From Mycolicibacterium sp. TY81 (GTDB taxonomy: Bacteria; Actinomycetota; Actinomycetes; Mycobacteriales; Mycobacteriaceae), in assembly GCF_018326285.1 (NCBI RefSeq), contig NZ_AP023362.1, forward strand, positions 3,782,001 through 3,846,000: DNA of 64,000 nucleotides, given 5' to 3'. Below, one piece after another: positions 34,189 through 43,605 of this stretch. The translations under genes and the position numbers were made by a program. The notes beneath the pieces were generated by a model. That model worked only from the letters and a program-made list of their open reading frames with translations, was not told the DNA's origin and searched no databases. Positions within the stretch are counted from its first letter, which is position 1, and the number at the start of each line of letters is the position of its first letter.

Positions 34189-35976
34189 CTAAAAGCGGTA
34201 GTCCCCCAGCCAGAGAGCGCTGACCCCGGTCATCGACCGCTCGGCCTGGCCGAGGGCACCGACCAGCGACCGGCCGAGCAGCGCCGCGACCGCTTCCGGC
34301 AACGACGCCGCGGCCGGCTGCGACGAGGCCTTGGGTCGCACGTGATCCAGCAGGGACGAGCCCGGGTAGTTGACGACCTTGGCGGTCGCATCGGGATCGA
34401 GCCCGGCCAGCACCTTGGCCCGGCGGACGGCGGTCCGCAGCCCACCGAGTTCGTCGACCAGGCCGCGTTCCAGCGCGTCGGCACCGGTCCAGATGCGGCC
34501 GCGGGCCACCTGCTCGACGGCCTCGACCGGCAGGTTGCGGCCGTCGGCGACGCGCTCCACGAAGTCGGTGTAGAAGAGGTCCGCCTCGGCCACCACGTGC
34601 GCGTGCTGCGCTTCGGTGAACGGCTGGTTGGCCGACCAGGCGTCCGCATTCTCGTTGGTGCGCACGGCATCCGAGCCGACACCTAGCCGTTCCTTGAGAC
34701 CCTTGGTGACGAGCTTGCCCGTCACGACGCCGATGGATCCGGTGATGGTGCCGGCGTTGGCGACGATGTGGTCGGCCGCCATCGAAACGTAGTAACCGCC
34801 CGACGCGGCGACCGCGCCCATCGACGCGACGACCGGCTTGCCCGCCTCGCGCAGTCGCGCCACCTCGCGCCAGATCGTCTCCGACCCGGTGACCGCACCA
34901 CCCGGGCTGTCGACCCGCAGCACGACAGCCGTGACGTCGTCGTCCGCGGCGGCTTCCCGTAGGGCCGCAGCGATGGTGTCGCCGCCGACGCTCGACGGTC
35001 CGGGCGGGAAGGCGCTCGGACCGCCGCGGCCGCTGACGATGGGCCCGGCCATGGTGACGACGGCGATGGTCGGCTTGTGCTTGATGCCCGGCAGCGGCGG
35101 CACCTCGGGCAGCGTGTGTCCCGCGGTGGCCTTGGCGTACCGGGACAGGAACAGCCGCGGCGGCGCTTCCTTGCCGTCGGATTCCGCTGCGCCACCGGTC
35201 AATTCGCCGACCCGGGCATAGGCCTCGTCGCGGAAACCGATGCGGTCCACCAGGTTGGCGGCGAGCGCGTCGTCACGCAGCAGCGGCGCCCGGTCGACCA
35301 GGGCGTCGAGCTCGCCGGCGTCGACGCCGCGGGATTCCGCGATGGCGGTCAGCACCTGGGCATGCAGGCTCTCGATGAGGCGGCCGTCGGCCTCGCGGTG
35401 TGGCTCGGTGTAGCGGTCCTGCGTGAACATGTTGGCCGCCGACTTGTACTCGCCGCGCGCGACGAACTGTGCCTCGATGCCGGCCTTGTCGAACGCGTCG
35501 CGCAGGAACAGCGCGTTGGTGGCGAAACCGACCAGCCCGACGGTGCCCGACGGCTGCATCCACACTTCCCGGAACGCCGAGGCCAGGTAGTACGACATGG
35601 TCCCCGGGTAGGTCTCGGCCCAGGCGATGGACGGCTTGATGGCGCTGAACGCGGCGATGGCGTCGCGCAGCTCCTGCACCGGACCCGCTGCGGCAGCGGG
35701 CAATTGGACCCGGGCGATCAGGCCGGCTACGCGCTTGTCGTCGGCTGCGCGGTGGATGGCGGCGACGGCGTCGCGCAGCACGAGGGGCCGCGAGTTGCCC
35801 ATGACGAAGGCGATCGGGTCGAAGCCGGCGGTCTCCGGCGGCACGGCCTGCAGGTCGAGTTCCAGTACGCAGCCGTTGGGCACGCCGTGGTGACGTGCGG
35901 TGTCGACTTTGCGGACCAGGGCTCGCAACTCGTCGGGGCCGGGGAGACCGGGCAGGCTTGGCCGGAAAGCAAACAT
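34189..35976 (-). CDS. sppA: Signal peptide peptidase SppA (protease IV)
   Basis: This 595-aa protein has the tandem ClpP-like domains of long SppA enzymes. The catalytic pair is visible: K178 in RGEYKSAANMFT in the N-terminal domain and S392 in MGAVAASGGYYVSMA in the C-terminal domain, followed by TGSIGVVTGK. The mycobacterial enzyme would cleave leftover signal peptides in the membrane. There is no clear N-terminal transmembrane anchor, unlike E. coli SppA. In M. tuberculosis sppA also follows rplO. Confidence 0.93.
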   Translation of the reverse strand: MFAFRPSLPGLPGPDELRALVRKVDTARHHGVPNGCVLELDLQAVPPETAGFDPIAFVMGNSRPLVLRDAVAAIHRAADDKRVAGLIARVQLPAAAAGPVQELRDAIAAFSAIKPSIAWAETYPGTMSYYLASAFREVWMQPSGTVGLVGFATNALFLRDAFDKAGIEAQFVARGEYKSAANMFTQDRYTEPHREADGRLIESLHAQVLTAIAESRGVDAGELDALVDRAPLLRDDALAANLVDRIGFRDEAYARVGELTGGAAESDGKEAPPRLFLSRYAKATAGHTLPEVPPLPGIKHKPTIAVVTMAGPIVSGRGGPSAFPPGPSSVGGDTIAAALREAAADDDVTAVVLRVDSPGGAVTGSETIWREVARLREAGKPVVASMGAVAASGGYYVSMAADHIVANAGTITGSIGVVTGKLVTKGLKERLGVGSDAVRTNENADAWSANQPFTEAQHAHVVAEADLFYTDFVERVADGRNLPVEAVEQVARGRIWTGADALERGLVDELGGLRTAVRRAKVLAGLDPDATAKVVNYPGSSLLDHVRPKASSQPAAASLPEAVAALLGRSLVGALGQAERSMTGVSALWLGDYRF

Positions 35977-36013
35977 GTTCCGAGCCTACCGATTCGCCGT
36001 CGCATGCCGAGCC

Positions 36014-36059
36014 GACGCAAAACTGTCCATTTCGTGCCCGGTTTCGACAGTTTTGCGTC
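36014..36059. repeat. 14-bp perfect inverted repeat in the sppA/esterase intergenic region
   Basis: GACGCAAAACTGTC (36014-36027) and GACAGTTTTGCGTC (36046-36059) are exact inverted copies around an 18-bp centre. They lie between divergent genes, 38 bp from the sppA start and 13 bp before the esterase start. This could be a shared operator or one of a dispersed family of palindromes (see 13786 and 37334). Confidence 0.7.
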
Positions 36060-36071
36060 TCCTCGCGGGTG

Positions 36072-37310
36072 ATGATCGACGCCATGGTGCTCAAGGTCTC
36101 CGTCTCCCCTGATCTGGTCCACGGCGATGCCGACGACGGCTACGGCAAGGTCGCCGACGCGTTCCGGGCCAACTTCGCGGCCGGGGGCGAGGTCGGCGCG
36201 GCGCTGTGCGTCTACCGTGACGGCCGCAAGGTCGTCGACATGTGGGGCGGCTACCGCGACGGCATCAGCCGGGCGCCGTGGCAGGCCGACACCATGGTCA
36301 ACATGTTCTCGTCAACGAAAGGTGTTGCCGCCCTAGCCGTTGCGCACGCGGTGTCGAAGGGGCTCTTCGATTACGACGAGCGGGTCAGCACGTACTGGCC
36401 CGAGTTCGCCGCGCAGGACAAGGGCGACGTCACCGTGCGTCAGCTGCTGGCGCACCAGGCGGGCCTGTGCGTCCTGACGCCCAACCCGCTGCTGTCCGAC
36501 ATCGCCGACCCGGTGCGACTCTCCGCCATCCTCGCCGCGCAGAAACCCGCATGGACGCCCGGCACCCGGCACGGGTATCACGCCATCACCATCGGCTGGT
36601 ACGAGTCCGAGCTGATCCGTCGCACCGATGGCCGTACACTCGGCCGCTATCTCGCCGAGGAGATCACCGGGCCGTCGGGCCTCGACCTGTACATCGGTCT
36701 GCCGGACTCGGTCGATCGGAACCGGCTCGCCACGTTGCACCATTGGCAGCGTTACGAGTCCTTGCGGCACCTCGACGTCATGCCGGCCGGGTTCCTGATC
36801 GGCAGCCTCAACCCGCGCGGGTTGCTGGCCAGGACCGCCGCCATCCCCGCCGACATCGACCCCTACGCCGGCGACTACAACACCGACAAGGTGCGCCGCG
36901 TCGAGATCCCGTCCGCCAACGGCACCGGCACGGCGCGCGCACTGGCCGGCCTCTACGGCGCCGCGGCGACCGGCGGGAGCGAAATAGGTTTCACCCCAGA
37001 GATTTTCGATGCATTGATCGCCCCGCCGCGCAATCCGTCGGGCGGCACGCGGGACATGGTGCTGCGGCTGGACGGCGCATACTCCCTCGGCTTCTGCAAG
37101 GAGTTCCCGCGGATGGTGTTCGGATCGTCGGGAAAGGCGTTCGGCACGCCCGGCTTCGGTGGCTCGTTCGGCTTCGCCGACCCCGACACCGGCGTGGGCT
37201 TCGGCTACGTGATGAACCGACTGGGCTTCCATCTGGTCAGCGATCCCCGCGAGCTGGCCATCCGGCAGGCACTCTTCCACGACGTCCTCGGCGCCCGGTT
37301 GCAGAGCTAG
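36072..37310 (+). CDS. Beta-lactamase-family serine hydrolase (EstB/LipL-like esterase)
   Basis: This 412-aa protein has the class C beta-lactamase fold. The nucleophile motif SxxK is SSTK in NMFSSTKGVAALAVAHA, and a Tyr-containing second motif GYHAITIGWYESELIRR is in place. EFAAQDKGDVTVRQLLAHQAGL is typical of these esterases. Mycobacterial relatives hydrolyse short-chain esters rather than beta-lactams. Starts at 36072 or 36084 are possible; neither has a strong Shine-Dalgarno sequence. No signal peptide is visible, so it is probably cytoplasmic. Confidence 0.88.
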   Translation: MIDAMVLKVSVSPDLVHGDADDGYGKVADAFRANFAAGGEVGAALCVYRDGRKVVDMWGGYRDGISRAPWQADTMVNMFSSTKGVAALAVAHAVSKGLFDYDERVSTYWPEFAAQDKGDVTVRQLLAHQAGLCVLTPNPLLSDIADPVRLSAILAAQKPAWTPGTRHGYHAITIGWYESELIRRTDGRTLGRYLAEEITGPSGLDLYIGLPDSVDRNRLATLHHWQRYESLRHLDVMPAGFLIGSLNPRGLLARTAAIPADIDPYAGDYNTDKVRRVEIPSANGTGTARALAGLYGAAATGGSEIGFTPEIFDALIAPPRNPSGGTRDMVLRLDGAYSLGFCKEFPRMVFGSSGKAFGTPGFGGSFGFADPDTGVGFGYVMNRLGFHLVSDPRELAIRQALFHDVLGARLQS

Positions 37311-37333
37311 CTGCAGGACCAGGCCACCGAAAC

Positions 37334-37378
37334 TGAGCTTGTGTGCCAATTCCCCGACGAACTTGGCACACAAGCTCA
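37334..37378. repeat. 16-bp perfect inverted repeat
   Basis: TGAGCTTGTGTGCCAA (37334-37349) and TTGGCACACAAGCTCA (37363-37378) pair perfectly around a 13-nt centre. It lies between the esterase stop and the rplO terminator and may act as a terminator for the esterase gene, but it lacks a T-tract. Confidence 0.7.
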
Positions 37379-37392
37379 TTCTCGGCGGACAC

Positions 37393-37430
37393 AAAAGGGA
37401 GCCCCGGCCGAAGGCCGAGACTCCCTTTTT
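37393..37430 (-). terminator. Rho-independent terminator of the spc operon
   Basis: AAAAGGGAG pairs with CTCCCTTTT, with additional pairing of CGGCC/GGCCG inside. On the minus strand the hairpin ends in a run of T. It lies 10 bp after the rplO stop. Confidence 0.85.
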
Positions 37431-37439
37431 GCGAAACAG

Positions 37440-37883
37440 TTACAGCTCGGTCGCGCTACCACCGGCAGCGGTGATCGCCTCACGGGCGCTACCGCTGAAC
37501 TTGTTGGCGGTGACGTCGACCTTGACGGCCAGCTTGCCGTCGCCGAGCACCTTGACCAGGGTGTTCTTGCGAACCAGGCCCGCGGCCACCAGCTCGTCCA
37601 CACCGACGGTGCCGCCCTGCGGGAACGCCTTGGCGAGGTCGCCGACGTTCACCACCGCGTACTCCGTGCGGAAGCGGTTGCGGAAGCCCTTGAGCTTCGG
37701 CAGACGCATGTGGATCGGCATCTGGCCACCCTCGAACGTCACGGGGACGTTCTTGCGGGCCTTGGTGCCCTTGGTACCACGACCAGCGGTCTTACCCTTG
37801 GAGCCCTCACCACGACCGACGCGGGTCTTGGCCTTCTTGGACCCCGCGGCCGGCTTGAGGTCGTGCAGCTTGATGACGCTCAT
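37440..37883 (-). CDS. rplO: 50S ribosomal protein L15
   Basis: This 147-aa protein starts [40 protein letters not shown], the Gly/Lys-rich extended tail of L15, and has the globular part [13 protein letters not shown]. It is the last gene of the spc operon, directly abutting rpmD (no spacer) and followed by a strong terminator. Length equals that of mycobacterial L15. Confidence 0.98.
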   Translation of the reverse strand: MSVIKLHDLKPAAGSKKAKTRVGRGEGSKGKTAGRGTKGTKARKNVPVTFEGGQMPIHMRLPKLKGFRNRFRTEYAVVNVGDLAKAFPQGGTVGVDELVAAGLVRKNTLVKVLGDGKLAVKVDVTANKFSGSAREAITAAGGSATEL

Positions 37884-38063
37884 TTACGCCTCCTCAACCG
37901 TGACGAGGTGGTTGACCACCGCGAGCAGACCACGGGTCTGCGCGTTGTCCTCGCGAACGACGGACTGGCGGATCTTGCGCAATCCCAGCGTCCGCAGGCT
38001 CTCGCGCTGCTTCCACCGGGCACCCACGGTGCCGCGCACCTGGGTGATCTTCAGTTCAGCCAT
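37884..38063 (-). CDS. rpmD: 50S ribosomal protein L30
   Basis: This 59-aa protein reads [19 protein letters not shown] then [20 protein letters not shown], the typical L30 pattern, ending NHLVTVEEA. It lies 2 bp after rpsE, and its stop directly precedes the rplO start codon. Small size is normal for the family. Confidence 0.97.
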   Translation of the reverse strand: MAELKITQVRGTVGARWKQRESLRTLGLRKIRQSVVREDNAQTRGLLAVVNHLVTVEEA

Positions 38064-38065
38064 GA

Positions 38066-38734
38066 TTATGCCGATCCTTCACGCGCTGCCGAGGCGGCGA
38101 GCGCTTCTGCCTCACGCCGGGCCCGCAGCATGCCGGCCGGCGCAACATCTTCGATGGGCAGGCCACGACGGGCCGCCACTTCCTCCGGACGCTGCAGCTG
38201 CTTCAGCGCGGCAACGGTGGCGTGCACCACGTTGATCGCGTTGTCGCTGCCCAGCGACTTGGCCAGGATGTCGTGCACGCCGGCGCATTCCAGCACCGCG
38301 CGAGCCGCACCACCGGCGATCACACCGGTACCCGGGCTGGCCGGACGCAGCATCACGACACCGGCAGCGGCCTCGCCCTGAACCGGGTGCACGATGGTGC
38401 CACCGATCAGCGGGACGCGGAAGAAGCCCTTGCGAGCCTCCTCGACACCCTTGGCGATGGCGGCCGGAACTTCCTTGGCCTTGCCGTAGCCGACGCCCAC
38501 CATGCCGTGGCCGTCACCGACGATCACCAGCGCGGTGAAGCTGAAGCGCCGACCACCCTTGACCACCTTCGAAACGCGGTTGATGGTGACAACGCGCTCG
38601 ATGTAGTTGCTCTTCTCACCGCGGTCATCGCCACGGCCACGGCCACCACGGTCGTCGCGACGGCCCCGGCCGTCACGGTCGCCGCGGCCACCACGGTTGT
38701 CCTGCGCCGAACCGGCGCCAGCCTGGTCGGCCAT
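38066..38734 (-). CDS. rpsE: 30S ribosomal protein S5
   Basis: This 222-aa protein has a Gly/Arg/Asp-rich N-terminal tail of about 45 residues ([20 protein letters not shown]), as in mycobacterial S5. The S5 domains follow: [38 protein letters not shown] and [17 protein letters not shown]. Two adjacent ATG codons exist (38737 and 38734); the second has better spacing to AAGGA. Spectinomycin-site residues lie in the VSKVVKGG loop and look wild type. Confidence 0.97.
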   Translation of the reverse strand: MADQAGAGSAQDNRGGRGDRDGRGRRDDRGGRGRGDDRGEKSNYIERVVTINRVSKVVKGGRRFSFTALVIVGDGHGMVGVGYGKAKEVPAAIAKGVEEARKGFFRVPLIGGTIVHPVQGEAAAGVVMLRPASPGTGVIAGGAARAVLECAGVHDILAKSLGSDNAINVVHATVAALKQLQRPEEVAARRGLPIEDVAPAGMLRARREAEALAASAAREGSA

Positions 38735-38768
38735 CATGCAGTCCTTCCGGTCATCTTCAAGTAAGTCA

Positions 38769-39170
38769 TTAGAACGTCAACCCGCTTTCACGAGCGGCGT
38801 CCGCGAGCGCGGCGATCCGGCCGCCGTAGCTGTAGCCACCGCGGTCGAAGACGACCTCGGAGATGCCGGCAGCCTTGGCACGCTCGGCGATCAGCTGACC
38901 CACGCGGGTGCTGACGGCCTTCTTGTCACCGTCGACGGCACGCACGTCGGCCTCGATGGACGACGCGGCGGCCAGCGTGGTGCCGGTCAGGTCGTCGATC
39001 ACCTGGACGTGGATGTGCCGCGAGGAGCGGTTGACCATCAGACGCGGACGCTCGGCGGTGCCGGCGACCTTCTTGCGCAGACGGGCGTGACGACGCAGAC
39101 GCGCCACCCGACGGGTCTCAGAGATGTTCTGGCCCAACGGCTTACGCTTGTCAGTCTCAGTGTTGGCCAT
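38769..39170 (-). CDS. rplR: 50S ribosomal protein L18
   Basis: This 133-aa 5S-rRNA-binding protein has [37 protein letters not shown] and ends [14 protein letters not shown], the conserved C-terminus. It lies 2 bp after rplF and 34 bp before rpsE in the spc operon. Confidence 0.97.
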   Translation of the reverse strand: MANTETDKRKPLGQNISETRRVARLRRHARLRKKVAGTAERPRLMVNRSSRHIHVQVIDDLTGTTLAAASSIEADVRAVDGDKKAVSTRVGQLIAERAKAAGISEVVFDRGGYSYGGRIAALADAARESGLTF

Positions 39171-39172
39171 TG

Positions 39173-39712
39173 CTACTTACCTGTCTTTCCGACCTTGCGG
39201 CGGATCTGCTCACCCTCGTAGCGAATGCCCTTGCCCTTGTACGGGTCGGGGCGACGCAGGCGGCGGATGACTGCCGAGATCTGGCCGACTTTCTGCTTGT
39301 CGATGCCGGACACCGAGAACTTCGTCGGGGTCTCGACTGCGAACGTGATGCCCTCGGGGGCCTCGATCAGCACCGGGTGGCTGTAGCCGAGCGCGAACTC
39401 CAGGTTCGAGCCCTTGGCCTGCACGCGGTAACCGACGCCGAAGATTTCCATCTTGGTGGTGTAGCCCTGCGTCACACCGGTCACCAGGTTGGCGATCAGG
39501 GTGCGGGACAGTCCGTGCAGCGAGCGGTTACGACGCTCGTCGTTCGGACGGGTGACCACGACGGCACCTTCGTCGTTGCGCGACACCTCGATGGGCTCGG
39601 CAACATCGAGAGTCAGGGTGCCCTTGGGGCCCTTCACGGCGATGTTCTGGCCGTCGATGGTCACATCGACGCCGGCCGGAATGACAACCGGCTGCTTTCC
39701 AATACGCGACAT
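39173..39712 (-). CDS. rplF: 50S ribosomal protein L6
   Basis: This 179-aa protein begins [20 protein letters not shown] and has two L6 repeats, with the C-terminal signature [21 protein letters not shown]. It sits 12 bp after rpsH. Length and order fit mycobacterial spc operons. Confidence 0.98.
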   Translation of the reverse strand: MSRIGKQPVVIPAGVDVTIDGQNIAVKGPKGTLTLDVAEPIEVSRNDEGAVVVTRPNDERRNRSLHGLSRTLIANLVTGVTQGYTTKMEIFGVGYRVQAKGSNLEFALGYSHPVLIEAPEGITFAVETPTKFSVSGIDKQKVGQISAVIRRLRRPDPYKGKGIRYEGEQIRRKVGKTGK

Positions 39713-39724
39713 GTTCTCTGCCCC

Positions 39725-40123
39725 CTACCAGACGTAAGCGAGGACTTCGCCGCCCACGCCCTGTCGAGCTGCCTGGCGGTCGGTGAGCAGGCCGGAGGAC
39801 GTGGAGATGATCGCCACGCCCAGGCCACCCAGAACCCGCGGCAGGTTGGTGGATTTCGCGTACACCCGCAGACCGGGCTTCGACACCCGGCGGAGGCCGG
39901 CGATGCTGCGCTCGCGGCTCGGGCCGTACTTGAGGGAAACAACGAGGCTCTTGCCCACGCGGGCGTCCTCGGTGCGGTAGTCGGTGATGTAACCCTCCTT
40001 CTTGAGGATCTCGGCGATGTTCGCCTTGATCTTCGAGTGGGGCAGGGTCACCTCGTCGTGGTACGCCGAGTTGGCGTTGCGCAGACGTGTCAAGAAGTCT
40101 GCGATCGGATCCGTCATTGTCAT
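39725..40123 (-). CDS. rpsH: 30S ribosomal protein S8
   Basis: This 132-aa protein starts [18 protein letters not shown] and ends [24 protein letters not shown], the S8 hallmark (S8 also represses spc operon translation in E. coli). The start at 40123 is chosen by homology; an upstream extension to 40207 has none. It is separated from rpsZ by 671 bp containing a terminator, so it needs its own promoter. Confidence 0.97.
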   Translation of the reverse strand: MTMTDPIADFLTRLRNANSAYHDEVTLPHSKIKANIAEILKKEGYITDYRTEDARVGKSLVVSLKYGPSRERSIAGLRRVSKPGLRVYAKSTNLPRVLGGLGVAIISTSSGLLTDRQAARQGVGGEVLAYVW

Positions 40124-40242
40124 GACAGCGTTGATCAACCTTTCTCGCTGCGGTTCCCATGCATCACGCCCGTGTCGGTCCCACCTTGCGGTGGCTCGGC
40201 ACGTCACATCGTGGGCCTGCTACGAAGTGTTTTCCCTTATCT

Positions 40243-40258
40243 GACCGAGGTCGGTCAG
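40243..40258. promoter_or_regulatory. Inverted repeat upstream of rpsH
   Basis: TGACCGA and TCGGTCA are perfect inverted half-sites with a two-base spacer. They overlap a minus-strand AGATAAGGG, a possible -10 region for the rpsH-rplO unit 120 bp downstream. Confidence 0.35.
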
Positions 40259-40590
40259 GGGTCGTGCATCAGTAGTGCAATCCAGTTTCAGAAGGCACAT
40301 ACCGATCGGCCATCGGACGAAAACGCCCATGGCAACCTGCCCAGTGTAGACAATGCGCAGCTCAGGGCCAAATCCGTGCGAGGGAGGGGCTTCCAGTGGC
40401 GAATATGCGACCCGACCGGTGGATTGCCGCGCAGATTCTGGCGAATTCGCCGCTCATTGCGGCATTTTCGGCGGCGCCTCGCCCGCATGCACATCGCAGA
40501 TCCGCGTGGCGAGTACCTGAGTTCAATCGTGCGGCAATGTGCCGGCGATTATTGCACTCAGGGACGTCCGACGGCTCGGAACCATCCCTG

Positions 40591-40630
40591 GCTTCAATCA
40601 CCATGGCTGCCAGTGCCTCGTGATTGAAGC
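40591..40630. repeat. 11-bp perfect stem in the rpsZ-rpsH gap
   Basis: GCTTCAATCAC (40591-40601) pairs with GTGATTGAAGC (40620-40630) around an 18-nt loop. There is no T-tract in either direction. It may be an RNA processing or regulatory hairpin downstream of the main terminator. Confidence 0.5.
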
Positions 40631-40733
40631 TACGCATCTTCCCGGGCCGGGGCTTCTGCCTGCCCGGGCGCGCCATGCCCGTCGCAGATCCGACGCACGA
40701 CGCTAGGTGGGTGCCCATGCGACGGACAGACGC

Positions 40734-40769
40734 AAAAGCCGCCCCGGTCACCAGGACCGGGGCGGCTTT
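40734..40769 (-). terminator. Rho-independent terminator after rpsZ
   Basis: AAAGCCGCCCCGGTC (40735-40749) pairs perfectly over 15 bp with 40755-40769 around a five-base loop. On the minus strand it ends in TTTT. It lies 25 bp after the rpsZ stop and should end or attenuate the rplN-rplX-rplE-rpsZ transcript. Confidence 0.88.
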
Positions 40770-40794
40770 CTACAGCGTCATGAGACGGGCAGAG

Positions 40795-40980
40795 TCACCA
40801 GCTGGACTTCTGCACGCCGGGCAGCTCGCCGGCGTGGGCCATCTCCCGCAGGCAGATTCGGCACAGGCCGAACTTGCGGAACACCGAGTGCGGGCGACCG
40901 CACTTGTTGCAGCGGGTGTAGCCACGCACTGCGAACTTCGGCTTCTTGTTGGCCTTGTTGACCAGAGCCTTCTTTGCCAT
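40795..40980 (-). CDS. rpsZ: 30S ribosomal protein S14, type Z (zinc-binding)
   Basis: This 61-aa protein reads [20 protein letters not shown] and carries two CxxC pairs, TRCNKCGR and GLCRICLRE, which bind one zinc ion. This is the short, zinc-dependent S14 encoded in mycobacterial spc operons (rpsN1); a zinc-free S14 paralogue is usually encoded elsewhere under Zur control. It starts 2 bp after rplE. A strong terminator follows. Confidence 0.97.
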   Translation of the reverse strand: MAKKALVNKANKKPKFAVRGYTRCNKCGRPHSVFRKFGLCRICLREMAHAGELPGVQKSSW

Positions 40981-40982
40981 TG

Positions 40983-41546
40983 TCAGTTCTCCTTGAACGG
41001 GAAGCCCAGGGCCCGCAGCAACGCACGGCCTTCGTCGTCGGTGGTGGCCGAGGTGACGACCGTGATGTCCATGCCGCGGGGGCGGTCGATCGAGTCGACG
41101 TCGATCTCGTGGAACATCGACTGCTCGTTGAGGCCGAAGGTGTAGTTGCCGCTGCCGTCGAACTGCTTGGCCGACAGACCGCGGAAGTCGCGGATACGGG
41201 GCAGTGCGATGGAGATCAGGCGGTCCAGGAACTCCCACATGCGGTCGCCACGGAGGGTGACGCGGCAGCCGATCGGCATGCCCTCACGCAGCTTGAACTG
41301 CGCGATGGACTTGCGGGCCTTGCGGATTTCCGGCTTCTGGCCGGTGATCAGCGTCAGGTCGTTGACCGCGCCGTTGATCAGCTTGGCGTCGCGGGCGGCG
41401 TCACCGACACCCATGTTGACGACAACCTTGACCACGCCGGGGATCTGCATGACGTTGGCGTAGTTGAATTCATTGTTGAGCGCGTCGCGGATCTCTTCGC
41501 GGTAACGCGTCTTCAGCCGGGGCTGAGTGTTTTCCACAGTGGTCAT
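40983..41546 (-). CDS. rplE: 50S ribosomal protein L5
   Basis: This 187-aa protein binds 5S rRNA. Recognisable segments are [41 protein letters not shown] and the C-terminal [18 protein letters not shown]. The ATG at 41546 gives the standard length; the frame extends further upstream into rplX without homology. It lies 1 bp after the rplX stop. Confidence 0.97.
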   Translation of the reverse strand: MTTVENTQPRLKTRYREEIRDALNNEFNYANVMQIPGVVKVVVNMGVGDAARDAKLINGAVNDLTLITGQKPEIRKARKSIAQFKLREGMPIGCRVTLRGDRMWEFLDRLISIALPRIRDFRGLSAKQFDGSGNYTFGLNEQSMFHEIDVDSIDRPRGMDITVVTSATTDDEGRALLRALGFPFKEN

Positions 41547-41547
41547 C

Positions 41548-41865
41548 TCAGATGTCCTTGCCATTGCGCTTAGAGATACGGACCTTCTTGCCGCTCTCCT
41601 CATCGACGCGGTAGCCGATGCGGGTCGCGTTGCCGTCGGAGTCGACCACCATCACGTTGGAAACGTGGATCGGCGCCTCCTGGGTGACGATGCCACCCGA
41701 CGATGCACCGCGCTCGTTCTGCGACTGCGCAGTGTGCTTCTTGATCCGGTTGACGCCCTCAACGAGCACCTTGTTGCGGGTCGGGTAGGCCTCGATGACC
41801 TTGCCCTTGGCGCCCTTGTCCTTGCCGGCGATGACCAGCACGGTGTCGCCCTTGTGCACCTTCAT
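41548..41865 (-). CDS. rplX: 50S ribosomal protein L24
   Basis: This 105-aa protein starts [21 protein letters not shown], the KOW motif of L24, and continues [22 protein letters not shown]. Its ATG overlaps the rplN stop by one base (TGATG), so the two are translationally coupled. A GTG one codon earlier is the only alternative. Confidence 0.97.
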   Translation of the reverse strand: MKVHKGDTVLVIAGKDKGAKGKVIEAYPTRNKVLVEGVNRIKKHTAQSQNERGASSGGIVTQEAPIHVSNVMVVDSDGNATRIGYRVDEESGKKVRISKRNGKDI

Positions 41866-42233
41866 CACAAAACCTCCGGGGCCAGCGAGACGATCTTCAT
41901 GAACTTCTTCTCGCGCAGTTCGCGACCGACCGGCCCGAAGATGCGGGTACCACGGGGGTCATTGTCGTTCTTGATGATGACGGCGGCGTTCTCGTCGAAC
42001 TTGATGTAGCTGCCGTCCGGCCGGCGGCGCTCCTTGACGGTGCGCACGACGACGGCCTTGACCACGTCACCACGCTTGACGTTGCCGCCCGGGATGGCGT
42101 CCTTGACGGTCGCCACGATGATGTCGCCGATGCCGGCGTAGCGCCGCGACGAGCCACCGAGCACGCGGATGCAAAGGATTTCCTTTGCGCCCGTGTTGTC
42201 GGCGACCTTGAGTCGCGATTCCTGCTGAATCAC
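41865..42233 (-). CDS. rplN: 50S ribosomal protein L14
   Basis: This 122-aa protein starts (GTG) [20 protein letters not shown] and includes [26 protein letters not shown], typical L14. It is the first gene of the spc operon here; its promoter is at 42354-42382, leaving a leader of about 115 nt. In M. tuberculosis rplN also begins this unit after the atsA region. Confidence 0.98.
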   Translation of the reverse strand: MIQQESRLKVADNTGAKEILCIRVLGGSSRRYAGIGDIIVATVKDAIPGGNVKRGDVVKAVVVRTVKERRRPDGSYIKFDENAAVIIKNDNDPRGTRIFGPVGRELREKKFMKIVSLAPEVL

Positions 42234-42353
42234 TCGATCTCCTGACCTGGGTTTTGTATGCACGCCAGATACCGACCTGGACGTGCGCGGTCTTGTTGTC
42301 CAAGGGCACGCAGAGTCAGCGTGTGACCGGGGTCTGCCCTGGGCAACCCTTAC

Positions 42354-42382
42354 ATAGTAGGCGAGCAGCCATAACGCTCCAA
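42354..42382 (-). promoter_or_regulatory. Promoter of the spc operon (rplN)
   Basis: On the minus strand TTGGAG (42377-42382), 17 bp, TACTAT (42354-42359). GGGTTGCC follows 4 bp after the -10 box, at the expected transcription start. The same GATTTGGAGCG and GGGTTGCC, at the same mutual distance, occur in the rpsJ promoter at 56834-56864. Confidence 0.7.
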
Positions 42383-42411
42383 ATCGCTGCTCAACCAGCC
42401 TCGAAAACATC

Positions 42412-42448
42412 GAGATGGTCGCTGCCGTTCGTCGGCAGCGACCATCTC
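42412..42448 (-). terminator. Hairpin terminator after the YeiH-type gene
   Basis: GAGATGGTCGCTGCCG (42412-42427) pairs perfectly over 16 bp with 42433-42448 around a five-base loop. It lies 22 bp after the stop of the transporter gene and just upstream of the rplN promoter. T-rich sequence follows on the minus strand. Confidence 0.75.
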
Positions 42449-42470
42449 GTCGTTCTGGAACAGCCGGCGA

Positions 42471-43601
42471 TCAGCCCCCGATGCCCCAGCCCAGGACCCG
42501 CGACGTCAGCAGCACCAGCGCCAATGACACCGTTGCCACCACGACCAGGCCGATCACCGCGACGACGAGCGGGCGCCAGCCGGTGCGCGCGATCTGCCGG
42601 AAGTCGGTGGACAGCCCCACCCCGGCGAAGGTCAGCAGGAAGGCCCATTTGGACACCGCGGCCAGATTCGCGATCTGACCCTTGCTCAAGAGCCCGGCGG
42701 TGACGACGGCCGAGACCGCGAGGAAGCCGAGCACGAACTTCGGGAACTTCTGCCAGACGAACGCGGCCTTGGCACGCACGCCGGAGGCGACGGCGTCGGC
42801 CTCTCCCCTGGCGGCCCAGTAGATGGCGAAGCCGAGGACGACGAAGCCGATCAGCGCGTTGCGCACCGACTTCACCAGCACGGCGGTCTTGCCGGCCTCG
42901 TCGGAGAACAGGTAGCCGGTGGCTGTGGTCTCGGCGGTGTTGTCCACCGCGAGGCCGGCCCACAATCCGAATTCGTGGTCGGTCAGCCCGATGGCGTGAC
43001 CCAGTGGGGGCAGAACGAACAGCGCGACGGCGCCGAGCGCCAGGATCGAGGCGATCGCGTAGCTGACGTCGGAGTTGCGAGCGCGGATGGCGCCCTTGGC
43101 CGCGATGATCGCCGACACGCCGCAGATCGACGTCCCGATGGCCAGCAGTGAGCCGAGCTTGCCGGACAGGCCGAACCACCGGGCCGCGGCGAGAATGATC
43201 GCGCCCGCGACGGTCATGTCGATCAGGATCTGCACCAGGCTGGTGGCGCCGAGCTTGAGGACGTCGCCGAGGACGAACCGCGCCCCCAACAGGACGATGC
43301 CGACCTTGAGCCAGAATTCGTACGTGGCCACACCGGGACGGAAGATCCGGTGCAGACCAACGGTATTGGTGATGATCAACCCGAAAACGATGGCCCACAG
43401 CACGTATTCGATGTCGGGCACGTGCCAGTGCTGATGCTTGGCCAGCGCCAGCCAGCCGATCTGGGCATATTTTCCGGCCAGGCCCACCGCGATCAGCAGC
43501 AGCAGACCGGGCACGTAGTCGAGGAACCTGCGGGCGCCCGTGGCTTCGGTGTGATCGCCCGATTCGACGTGGTCGGCGGTGTCAGCCGCATCGACGGTCA
43601 T
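42471..43601 (-). CDS. YeiH/UPF0324-family membrane transporter (putative sulfate exporter family)
   Basis: This 376-aa integral membrane protein has about ten hydrophobic helices. Family features are [36 protein letters not shown], the re-entrant-like [17 protein letters not shown] and [24 protein letters not shown]. Members are annotated as putative sulfate exporters, but substrate evidence is thin. The start overlaps the downstream spacer of a 41-aa membrane protein gene (4 bp gap), which is probably a partner. A strong hairpin follows the stop. Confidence 0.85.
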   Translation of the reverse strand: MTVDAADTADHVESGDHTEATGARRFLDYVPGLLLLIAVGLAGKYAQIGWLALAKHQHWHVPDIEYVLWAIVFGLIITNTVGLHRIFRPGVATYEFWLKVGIVLLGARFVLGDVLKLGATSLVQILIDMTVAGAIILAAARWFGLSGKLGSLLAIGTSICGVSAIIAAKGAIRARNSDVSYAIASILALGAVALFVLPPLGHAIGLTDHEFGLWAGLAVDNTAETTATGYLFSDEAGKTAVLVKSVRNALIGFVVLGFAIYWAARGEADAVASGVRAKAAFVWQKFPKFVLGFLAVSAVVTAGLLSKGQIANLAAVSKWAFLLTFAGVGLSTDFRQIARTGWRPLVVAVIGLVVVATVSLALVLLTSRVLGWGIGG

Positions 43602-43605
43602 CGCG

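Larger units (their letters stand above)
40124..40794. other. 671-bp intergenic interval splitting the spc operon
   Basis: This gap lies between rpsZ and rpsH, which are usually adjacent or close. It contains a strong terminator at 40734-40769, an 11-bp hairpin at 40591-40630 and an inverted repeat at 40243-40258. Between them is a weak plus-strand frame (40396-40623, GTG start after AGGGAGGGG, 75 codons) without recognisable homology, which I do not call. The promoter for rpsH to rplO must be here. Base composition is less GC-rich than in the flanking genes. Confidence 0.7.

Noticed and set aside
40396..40623. 75-codon frame with GTG start after AGGGAGGGG
   Set aside because: No homology, biased composition and position in a terminator-rich gap; kept only as a remark.
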